Below, in pieces: positions 1 to 6,417 of a stretch of DNA of 12,079 nt. Positions within the stretch are counted from its first letter, which is position 1, and every line of letters starts with the position of its first letter. A program made the position numbers and the translations under genes. Source of the DNA: Bryobacterales bacterium (GTDB lineage: Bacteria > Acidobacteriota > Terriglobia > Bryobacterales > Bryobacteraceae); the NCBI GenBank assembly GCA_025462985.1, contig JAOAPP010000219.1, positions 1-12,079 of the forward strand, written 5' to 3'. Below the pieces are notes generated by a model. It made no database searches. It saw only the letters and a list, made by a program, of their open reading frames with translations, and was not told where the DNA came from.

Positions 1-315
1 ATTCACGTTTCGGTGCTGTGCCCCGCGTTTTCAAAAACTCGTTTAGCCGAGAGTACGCGAAACAAGCCCGATGACGTCGGGGCCGATCCCTCTGTTTCTT
101 TCGGTTTCTATGATGCAATGAAGCAGGTGGTGGAAGAAGGCACCCCGCCGGAAGAAATTGTGAGTGCAATGGTGAAGGCCATCCGCGACAATCAGTTTTG
201 GATCCTTACGCATAAGCATCTCGACAGCGGCATACGTGATCGTTTCGAAGCGATGCTCTCGCGCACTAATCCGCCGGTCCGCGACTTGCGCCGCAAACCG
301 ACTCCTCTTGCGTAA
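1..315 (+). CDS. Short-chain dehydrogenase/reductase (SDR), C-terminal fragment
   Basis: This is the 3' end of a gene that begins before the window. The frame is open from base 1, so the GTG at 13 is probably an internal Val codon and not the start. The visible part (about 104 residues) opens with I-H-V-S-V-L-C-P-A-F-S-K-T-R, which matches the SDR segment after the catalytic YxxxK helix, where the sixth beta strand ends in a Pro-(Gly/Ala) turn and a Thr that contacts NAD(P). After it comes a helical tail with 'PPEEIVSAMVKAIRDNQFWILTH', typical of a common SDR subgroup whose C-terminus ends in a short Arg- and Pro-rich tail. The Rossmann nucleotide motif and the catalytic residues lie outside the window, so substrate and cofactor cannot be read. 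It ends 27 bp before the dehydratase gene in the same orientation, so the two are probably co-transcribed. Family is fairly sure; function unknown. Confidence 0.72.
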   Translation: MHVSVLCPAFSKTRLAESTRNKPDDVGADPSVSFGFYDAMKQVVEEGTPPEEIVSAMVKAIRDNQFWILTHKHLDSGIRDRFEAMLSRTNPPVRDLRRKPTPLA

Positions 316-342
316 AGGCTATCGTATGTCTCGGATTGCATT

Positions 343-2064
343 ATGAACCGTGGCTTACGCAAGAATCTGACCAGCTATGGCGATGCGGATTTCTCCCTAT
401 TTCTACGAAGCGCTTTCGTCAAGGCAATGGGGTACTCCGACGATGCGCTCGAGAGGCCCATCGTTGGAATTAGCAACACTTTCAGCGACTACAATCCCTG
501 TCACGGTAATGTTCCGGATCTGATCGAGGCAGTAAAGCGAGGCGTGATGCTGGCGGGCGCACTCCCGATGGTCTTCCCAACCATGTCTCTGCACGAGAGC
601 TTCGCTTATCCCACGGCGATGTATCTTCGCAACTTGATGGCGATGGAGACCGAGGAACTGATCCGTTGTCAGCCTATGGATTCCGTCGTCCTTATTGGTG
701 GATGCGACAAGACGCTTCCGGCGCAGATCATGGCGGCCGCCAGCGTTAACATTCCAGCCATCGTTCTGCCAACGGGACCGATGGTCGTCGGTCACTACAA
801 AGGTGAAGTCCTCGGGGCGTGTACCGACTGCCGGCGGATGTGGTCACTCTTCAGAGCGGGCCAGATGGCCGAAGCCGAGGTCAAACAGGTGAATGCAAAA
901 CTCGCTCCTTCGGTCGGCACGTGCATGGTCATGGGTACTGCCAGCACCATGGCTTGCATCACGGAGGCTCTGGGTCTTTGCCTTCCCATGGGCGCCACCA
1001 TTCCCGCAACTCACTCTGAGCGTCGTCGGCTTGCGGAAGGTACCGGCAAGCGCGCTGCCGAAATGGCAATGGCAGGCCACCCCTTGCCGAGCGATGTACT
1101 CACGGACAGAAGCATTCAAAATGCCTCGGTAGTTATGCAGTCCATCGGCGGTTCGACGAACGGATTGATTCACCTGTCCGCCATTGCGCGTCGCGTCGGC
1201 CATCCCATTGACCTGGATGAATTCGATCGGGCGGGACGCAGCGTCCCGGTTCTCGTCGATCTGAAGCCCTCCGGTGAGCACTACATGGAACATTTCCATC
1301 AGGCTGGCGGAGTTCCCCGCCTGATGAAGGAGCTGGCCGATCTGCTCTCGACCGATGTCCCTACCGTCGCGGGCGGAACATTGGCGGACTCCATCGCGAG
1401 TGCGGAAAATGTGCCCGGCCAGGACGTAATCAGGCCTCGATCAAAGCCTCTGAAGGCGAATGGTGCACTAGTTGTCCTGCGCGGAAACCTCGCACCGCGC
1501 GGCTCGGTCATCAAGCAATCTGCAGCGTCCGTTGAGCTGCTGCAGCACACAGGAAGCGCCGTCGTCTTCGACTCTGTTGAACAGATGATGCAGCTTCTCG
1601 ATGGGCCCGATCTTGATGTAACGCCAACAAGTGTTCTGGTGCTGCGCAACGCAGGCCCCAAGGGAGCGCCCGGAATGCCGGAAGCGGGATACATCCCGAT
1701 TCCGAAGAAGCTTGCCCGGCTGGGTGTCAAGGACATGGTGCGGATCTCTGATGCGCGCATGAGCGGGACGGCTTTCGGCACGGTCGTGCTGCACATTGCC
1801 CCCGAGGCGGCGGCGGGCGGCCCCTTGGCGCTTGTGCGGTCGGGCGATCTCATTCGGCTCGACGTTCCCGCAAGGCGGTTGGACCTGCTCGTATCCGAGG
1901 GGGAACTGCAGGCGCGAGCACGCGAGATGGGCCCAAGAATCCACCCGGACTGGGATGCTTCTCGCGGCTACGCAAAGCTGTTCTTGGATACGGTTCTTCA
2001 GGCCGATGAAGGATGCGACTTCGATTTCATGGTGAAACGAGCGGCAGACGAAACGCCTGGTTGA
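343..2064 (+). CDS. IlvD/Edd family dehydratase (sugar-acid or dihydroxy-acid dehydratase)
   Basis: A full-length (573 aa) iron-sulfur dehydratase of the IlvD/Edd family, cytoplasmic, removing water from a 2,3-dihydroxy acid (a sugar acid such as arabonate or xylonate, or the dihydroxy acids of branched-chain amino acid synthesis) to give a 2-keto acid. Cluster ligands are visible as C53 (NPCH), C121 (GGCDKT) and C194 (GTCMVMGTAS). K123 in CDK fits the carbamylated Mg-binding Lys, and S474 in SDARMSG fits the catalytic Ser. These sit at a constant offset of 6 from the numbering I recall for Rhizobium L-arabinonate dehydratase (C59, C127, K129, C200, S480), so all key residues are present and a [2Fe-2S] type cluster is likely. 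The ATG at 343 is the only plausible start: an in-frame stop lies 30 bases upstream. No strong Shine-Dalgarno is seen, which fits translation coupled to the SDR gene. The gene ends in tandem stops TGA-TAG. With SDR before it and an RraA-like gene after it, a catabolic sugar-acid role is more likely than isoleucine/valine synthesis, but this is inference. Confidence 0.93.
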   Translation: MNRGLRKNLTSYGDADFSLFLRSAFVKAMGYSDDALERPIVGISNTFSDYNPCHGNVPDLIEAVKRGVMLAGALPMVFPTMSLHESFAYPTAMYLRNLMAMETEELIRCQPMDSVVLIGGCDKTLPAQIMAAASVNIPAIVLPTGPMVVGHYKGEVLGACTDCRRMWSLFRAGQMAEAEVKQVNAKLAPSVGTCMVMGTASTMACITEALGLCLPMGATIPATHSERRRLAEGTGKRAAEMAMAGHPLPSDVLTDRSIQNASVVMQSIGGSTNGLIHLSAIARRVGHPIDLDEFDRAGRSVPVLVDLKPSGEHYMEHFHQAGGVPRLMKELADLLSTDVPTVAGGTLADSIASAENVPGQDVIRPRSKPLKANGALVVLRGNLAPRGSVIKQSAASVELLQHTGSAVVFDSVEQMMQLLDGPDLDVTPTSVLVLRNAGPKGAPGMPEAGYIPIPKKLARLGVKDMVRISDARMSGTAFGTVVLHIAPEAAAGGPLALVRSGDLIRLDVPARRLDLLVSEGELQARAREMGPRIHPDWDASRGYAKLFLDTVLQADEGCDFDFMVKRAADETPG

Positions 2065-2141
2065 TAGACTCTTGCGGGAGCACAACATTTGACCCAAGCT
2101 GATCGGCAGCTGAGGCTAGAACCATCGCGTGGGAACGAACG

Positions 2142-2147
2142 AAGGAG
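2142..2147 (+). promoter_or_regulatory. Ribosome binding site of the RraA-like gene
   Basis: AAGGAG lies 6 bases before the ATG at 2154. It is the clearest Shine-Dalgarno in the left block and fixes the start of the exported RraA-like protein, placing the hydrophobic signal sequence exactly at the N-terminus. The 89-bp gap between the dehydratase and this start holds only a weak 5-bp stem (2097-2111) and no clear promoter. Confidence 0.75.
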
Positions 2148-2153
2148 AGTTGG

Positions 2154-3095
2154 ATGAAAAGTGTGTTGATGACAGCCTTGGCAGGCTGCTTGATGATTGG
2201 GCCCTCGCTGGCCTTTAGTCAAGTGAAGATGACAAGGGAGCAGATGATGTTCTATACGTCGGACTGGAAGGGCGACCGCTTCCCCGACGGACGTCCCAAG
2301 ATAGCGGACGATCTGCTGAAACGCGCTCTCGACGTCTCAATCGAGGATGTGTGGGATTACCTTGGCGAGCAAGGCTACAAAAATCAGTTTGAAAGCGGCT
2401 GGCAAGCTCTCCATATCGAAAAGCCATTCGCGGGCCGTGCGCTCACGGCGCAGTACATGCCGGTCCGGCCCGATATGGCCAAAGCAATCGCTGCCGAGGG
2501 CAAAGCAGAGGGACGGGTGAGCGGAAATAACAGCTGGCCCATCAATGAACTGCAAGTCGGCGACGTGTATGTGGCTGACGGCTTCGGAAAGATCGTCGAA
2601 GGCACGCTCATCGGTTCCAACCTTGGGAACGGCATCGCGGCACACACTCACACTGGCTTCGTGTTCAACGCTGGCATCCGGGACCAGGAAGAGAACCGCC
2701 AGATTCCGAACTTCAACGGCTTCTATCGCGGCTCCGATCCTTCTGCATGGGCCGACATGACGCTCACCGCAATCAATGCGCCCATTCGCATCGGCAGAGC
2801 GATCGTTCTTCCCGGAGATCTGGTGCTGGCCAAGACCGATGGCGTGCTCTTCATCCCGGCCATTTTGGCCGAAGCCGCCGTCAGTTCAGCCGAATTCACT
2901 AACCTGAAGGACTCTTTCAACTTCGAACTGAATCAACAGGGAAAGAATGGCGCCGAATTCGAGGGCGGCTGGACAAAAGCGAAGTATGACGCCCTTTCGA
3001 AGTGGGTGGACGCTCATCCTGAACGGCTCAAAATGCCGCGCAATGAGTTTGATGCGCTCGTAGCTGAGTCAACTCAACCCCACAACAAACGGTAA
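2154..3095 (+). CDS. Exported RraA-like (HMG/CHA aldolase-type) family protein
   Basis: A 313-residue protein with an N-terminal Sec-type signal (Lys-2, hydrophobic stretch to about residue 17, probable cleavage near SLA-FSQ, residues 18-23), then an RraA-like fold. RraA-family proteins include class II 4-hydroxy-4-methyl-2-oxoglutarate aldolases, the RNase E inhibitor RraA, and many uncharacterised members often mislabelled as demethylmenaquinone methyltransferases. Family features seen: 'LQVGDVYVADGFGKIVEGTLIG' at about 130-154, the substrate/metal segment ending in R176-D177 with E180 (R-D-x2-E), 'GFYRG' with SDPSAW after it, and 'VLPGDLVLAKTDGVLFIP' at about 219-237. The usual V-x-D-G-x-V-R-D stretch is altered to V-F-N-A-G-I-R-D (170-177) and is preceded by an unusual A-H-T-H-T (163-167). 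It is longer than typical RraA (about 160-230 aa) because of the signal, an N-terminal lead-in with 'GDRFPDGRPKIADD', and a C-terminal 'W..' helix region. A periplasmic place is odd beside cytoplasmic enzymes. Family is confident; activity is not. Confidence 0.85.
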   Translation: MKSVLMTALAGCLMIGPSLAFSQVKMTREQMMFYTSDWKGDRFPDGRPKIADDLLKRALDVSIEDVWDYLGEQGYKNQFESGWQALHIEKPFAGRALTAQYMPVRPDMAKAIAAEGKAEGRVSGNNSWPINELQVGDVYVADGFGKIVEGTLIGSNLGNGIAAHTHTGFVFNAGIRDQEENRQIPNFNGFYRGSDPSAWADMTLTAINAPIRIGRAIVLPGDLVLAKTDGVLFIPAILAEAAVSSAEFTNLKDSFNFELNQQGKNGAEFEGGWTKAKYDALSKWVDAHPERLKMPRNEFDALVAESTQPHNKR

Positions 3096-3119
3096 GCGTC
3101 GGCCGCTCCGCAACCGCGA

Positions 3120-6100
3120 TCAGCCTTCATCGGGCTCGCCTTCCGGTTTCGGAAGTACGTCGTCATTGCTCGCGACCCATACATACAGCGTAGGCAGAAG
3201 GAATATGCCGAGAAACAAAGCGGCCACCAATCCCCCGACGATGACGATCGCAAAGGGGCGCTGAGAGTCAGACCCGATGCCGCGGGAAAGAGCGGCCGGA
3301 AGAAGTCCGACGCTCGCCACCAGCATCGTCATCATGATGGGACGCAGGCGACCGACGGAGCCCATGATCGCGGCATCGAGAATTGTTTCTCCCCGGGCGC
3401 GCAGCTGATTGATGTACTCCAGCATGATCACGCCCGTCTGCACTGAGACGCCGAACAGTGCCAGGAATCCCACCCCCGATGAGACGCTGATGTGCGTCCC
3501 TGTCGCGAGCAGAGCCACCAGGCCCCCGATGGGCGCCATAGCCACGTTCGCAATAATCAGAAGCACCCACTTCAACGACTTGAACATCGTGTAGAGGATC
3601 ATGCAGATGACCAGCAGCGTGATCGGAACAACGATCGCCAGCCGCTTCTGCGAACGCTTGGCGCTTTCATATTCGCCGGCCCACACGATCTTGTATCCAA
3701 CAGGCAGTTTGACTTGCTTCGATACTTTCGCGATGGCTTCCTCGACTCCGCTGCCGAGGTCGCGGCCGACGATGCTGTACTTCAATGCCACATAGCGGGA
3801 GTTGGCTTCCCGATAAATCTCCGAAGCGCCGTCCAGTATCTGAACGTTGCATAGCTGCGACAAAGCCACCCTCTCGCCGGAGGGGGCGACAAGGCGGATG
3901 TTCTTGACTTCCTCTACGGTGCTGCGGTACGGAGCGTCATAACGCACCACCATGTCGTACCGCTGCTCACCCTTGAGCACTTGCCCTACGGGCTTTCCTC
4001 CTACCGCGGTCTCCACTGCATCCTGGACATCGGATACGTTCAGGCCATAGCGGGCGGCCTTTGCGCGATCCACCTTGAACTGCAGATTCGGCTGCCCGAT
4101 GACGCGAAACAGACCGAGATCGGCGACGCCGCGGACCGTTCGCATCACGCTCACGATTTCCTGCCCCTTGCTCTCAAGAGTCTTCAGGTCGTCGCCGTAA
4201 ATCTTGATCGCGAGTTGCCCCTTCACTCCGCTGACCGCCTCTTCCATGTTGTCCGCAATCGGCTGCGAGAAATTCCAGAGCGCACCGGGAATCTTCCCGA
4301 GCTCACGCCCCATTGCGGCAATCAGTTCTTCTTTGTTCTCGCGAAACACGGGGCGCCATTTATCTTTAGGCTTGAGATCGATGAAGTATTCGGTGTTGAA
4401 AAAGCCCATCGTATCCGTTCCGTCATCGGGGCGGCCCACCTGAGAGACCACCTGCGTCACTTCGGGAAACGAAGCCATGACAATTCGCGCCCGATCCATG
4501 ACATCGATTCCGGAGTTGGGACCTGTGCTGGACGCCAGTGTGGCGCGCGCCCAGATTGCGCCCTCGTCCAGATGTGGAAGGAACTCGGACCCGATAATCC
4601 CGCTCATCATCATCCAGACTGATGTGGCGAACACAAGGGCCGCAGTGGAAACAGTGATCCAGCGGAAACGTATTGCATACCGTAACAGCCAAAGATAACC
4701 GCTTGAAAGGACATTCATCATCGGATTGCGCCACTCGCGCACCTGCTTACCGAAAACCAGGCTGCACAGCACCGGAGCAATCAGCATCGAGAAAAGCAAA
4801 GCCCCGAGCAGCGCGAAAGAGACCGTCCATGCCATCGGCTTGAACAGCCGTCCTTCGACCCGCTGCAGAGTGAAAATCGGAAGATAGGCCGTGATGATAA
4901 TGCCAATGGAGTAGAACACCGGGCGTTGCACTTCGTGCGCGGCTTCGCGAACGGAAGCGATCGCAGGCTTGCTCTCGCCGTCATGGCGCGCCAGATAGCG
5001 GATGATGTTTTCCACCATGACAACCGCGCCTTCCACCACCATTCCAAAGTCCAGCGCGCCCAGCGACAAGAGGTTTGCGGGGATCTTATTCAGGTCGAGG
5101 CAGATCGATGCGAACAACAGCGAGAACGGAATCGTCAGCGCCACAATGAAGGCCCCCCGGATGTTGCCCAGGAACGCGAACAGGATCACGACGACCAGAA
5201 TGATCCCTTCCGTCAGATTGTGAAGCACCGTGTGAGTGGTGTAATGCAGCAGGTCGCTACGGTCCAGATGAGGCACGACCTTCACTCCGGGAGGGAGAAG
5301 TTGCTCATTCAGTTCCCTCACTTTCTCGTGGATGGCGGCCAGGGTGGATTCCGAGTCCGCGCCCTTGCGTAGGAGCACGATGCCTTCCACAGCATCTCGG
5401 TTGTCGATGATTCTGCCGTCCGCGCGATGAATAGCCTTGGCAATCTTTCCAAGGCGGATGCGCGGGCCCTGCGACACCGTAGCGATGTCTCTAACGCGGA
5501 GAGGCGTGCCGTTCTGGGTCTTGATAAGCGTCTGTTCGATGTCGCCAACGTCATCCATCAGCCCGATCGTGCGGACATTGATCTGCTGCATTCCGGCTTC
5601 GAGAAAGCTGCCTCCGGCATTGACATTGTTGTTCGCTAACTGCTGCTCCACCTGGCCAATAGTGAGCCCGTAGGAAACCAGTTTGTTGGGGTCGACCCGC
5701 ACCTGATATTCCCGGGTGCTGCCGCCGAAGCTGCTGACACCTACGACGTTTGGGACGGACTTGAACTGTTTTTCAAGCGTCCAGTCCTGCAGGGACTTGA
5801 GCGCCATGACGTCGTAACTCGGATTGGTGCTGTGCAGCGTGTACCAATAGATTTGGCCCACGGGGCTGTAATCGTACCCGATCTGGGGCTGCAAGCCGGC
5901 GGGCAGGTTCGTTTGGGAGAGTCGTTCGAGAACCTTCTGCCGATTCCAGTCATTGGCGGATTCATCGTCAAAAATCAGGCTCAGGCTGGAGAGGCCGAAG
6001 ATGGAAATGGAACGCAGGTGATCGAGATGCGGGATTCCGTTCACCGCGATCTCCAGCGGAATGGTAACCTGCTGCTCCACCTCTTCAGCGGCCCTACCTG

Positions 6101-6260
6101 GCCACTGCGTGATGATCTGCACGTAGTTATTAGCCACGTAGGGATAAGCTTCCACCGGCAGATTGTGAAAAGAAATGGCTCCCCAGACAAGGAGAAAAGC
6201 GGCAACCAAAACAATCAGGAAGCGATTGTTGAGAGCAAAGTCGACCAGAACGCGGATCAT
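3120..6260 (-). CDS. Heavy-metal-efflux type RND transporter (CzcA/CusA family)
   Basis: A complete 1046-residue inner-membrane RND pump, normally the proton-driven core of a tripartite export complex for metal ions. Features: a first membrane helix at about 10-30 followed by the porter domain ('QWPGRAAEEVEQQVTIPLE'), a cluster of membrane helices from about 350 to 500, the HME-family helix-4 motif DFG-x3-EGA-x3-VEN at 404-418, a second periplasmic half beginning near 'EFLPHLDEGAIWARATL', and a final helix bundle ending near residue 1030. In CzcA the helix-4 acids are D402, D408 and E415; here they are D404, E410 and E417, so the middle Asp is replaced by Glu. The 'DEGAIWARATL' segment is CzcA-like, and the position of one CusA copper/silver Met appears not to hold Met, which argues for divalent metals, but the ion is unproven. 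Start: ATG at 6260 with GAAGG about 10 bases upstream. No fusion protein or outer-membrane channel gene is beside it. Its stop lies 24 bp from the convergent RraA-like gene. Confidence 0.94.
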   Translation of the reverse strand: MIRVLVDFALNNRFLIVLVAAFLLVWGAISFHNLPVEAYPYVANNYVQIITQWPGRAAEEVEQQVTIPLEIAVNGIPHLDHLRSISIFGLSSLSLIFDDESANDWNRQKVLERLSQTNLPAGLQPQIGYDYSPVGQIYWYTLHSTNPSYDVMALKSLQDWTLEKQFKSVPNVVGVSSFGGSTREYQVRVDPNKLVSYGLTIGQVEQQLANNNVNAGGSFLEAGMQQINVRTIGLMDDVGDIEQTLIKTQNGTPLRVRDIATVSQGPRIRLGKIAKAIHRADGRIIDNRDAVEGIVLLRKGADSESTLAAIHEKVRELNEQLLPPGVKVVPHLDRSDLLHYTTHTVLHNLTEGIILVVVILFAFLGNIRGAFIVALTIPFSLLFASICLDLNKIPANLLSLGALDFGMVVEGAVVMVENIIRYLARHDGESKPAIASVREAAHEVQRPVFYSIGIIITAYLPIFTLQRVEGRLFKPMAWTVSFALLGALLFSMLIAPVLCSLVFGKQVREWRNPMMNVLSSGYLWLLRYAIRFRWITVSTAALVFATSVWMMMSGIIGSEFLPHLDEGAIWARATLASSTGPNSGIDVMDRARIVMASFPEVTQVVSQVGRPDDGTDTMGFFNTEYFIDLKPKDKWRPVFRENKEELIAAMGRELGKIPGALWNFSQPIADNMEEAVSGVKGQLAIKIYGDDLKTLESKGQEIVSVMRTVRGVADLGLFRVIGQPNLQFKVDRAKAARYGLNVSDVQDAVETAVGGKPVGQVLKGEQRYDMVVRYDAPYRSTVEEVKNIRLVAPSGERVALSQLCNVQILDGASEIYREANSRYVALKYSIVGRDLGSGVEEAIAKVSKQVKLPVGYKIVWAGEYESAKRSQKRLAIVVPITLLVICMILYTMFKSLKWVLLIIANVAMAPIGGLVALLATGTHISVSSGVGFLALFGVSVQTGVIMLEYINQLRARGETILDAAIMGSVGRLRPIMMTMLVASVGLLPAALSRGIGSDSQRPFAIVIVGGLVAALFLGIFLLPTLYVWVASNDDVLPKPEGEPDEG

Positions 6261-6377
6261 GAACGATGAACCTTCAAGCTACCATTCGGGCGGCGATCCT
6301 ACTGCCGTATGGACGGCAATCGATTGTTAGTCTTCGATACGTTCTGGATAAAAGCGAGCCCGCGACAAAAGAGGACC
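6261..6377. other. Leader region of the RND pump gene with a short inverted repeat
   Basis: Non-coding stretch between the RND start and the terminator hairpin of the next operon. It contains TGCCGT-ATGG-ACGGCA (6303-6318), a perfect 6-bp inverted repeat with a 4-base centre, about 43-58 bases upstream of the RND start codon. This could be an operator for a metal-responsive regulator, but no regulator gene is in the window and a 6-bp repeat can arise by chance. No convincing -35/-10 pair was found on the minus strand. A promoter should be here because the hairpin at 6378-6407 probably separates the pump from the upstream operon. Confidence 0.35.
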
Positions 6378-6407
6378 AAGTCCGCACCTGAACTCCAATG
6401 CGGACTT
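6378..6407 (-). terminator. Probable intrinsic terminator of the TIM-barrel / unknown / Gfo-Idh operon
   Basis: A perfect 9-bp inverted repeat (AAGTCCGCA ... TGCGGACTT) with a 12-base loop starts 10 bases after the TAG stop of the Gfo/Idh gene when read on the minus strand. Downstream on that strand is a pyrimidine-rich run containing CTCTTTT, beginning a few bases after the stem, so it is a slightly imperfect Rho-independent terminator. On the plus strand no T-run follows. It would insulate the RND gene from the operon upstream. Confidence 0.62.
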
Positions 6408-6417
6408 CGCGAGATGA

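Noticed and set aside
13..15. GTG as start of a small 100-residue gene
   Set aside because: The frame is open to base 1 and the residues before it (I-H-V-S) fit the SDR strand that continues into V-L-C-P-A-F, so it is an internal codon of a cut gene.
1299..2097. Minus-strand frames of 184 and 209 codons
   Set aside because: They are antisense to the IlvD/Edd gene with Arg/Ser/Pro-rich low-information products; shadows.
2097..2111. AGCTG-ATCGG-CAGCT stem before the RraA-like gene
   Set aside because: Only 5 bp, no T-run, and the flanking genes appear to be in one unit, so it is not called a terminator.
3096..3119. Bidirectional terminator between the convergent RraA-like and RND genes
   Set aside because: The 24-bp gap shows no convincing stem or T-run on either strand.
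3981..4622. A 213-codon plus-strand open frame
   Set aside because: It is antisense to the RND pump and has no family-like sequence; a shadow frame.
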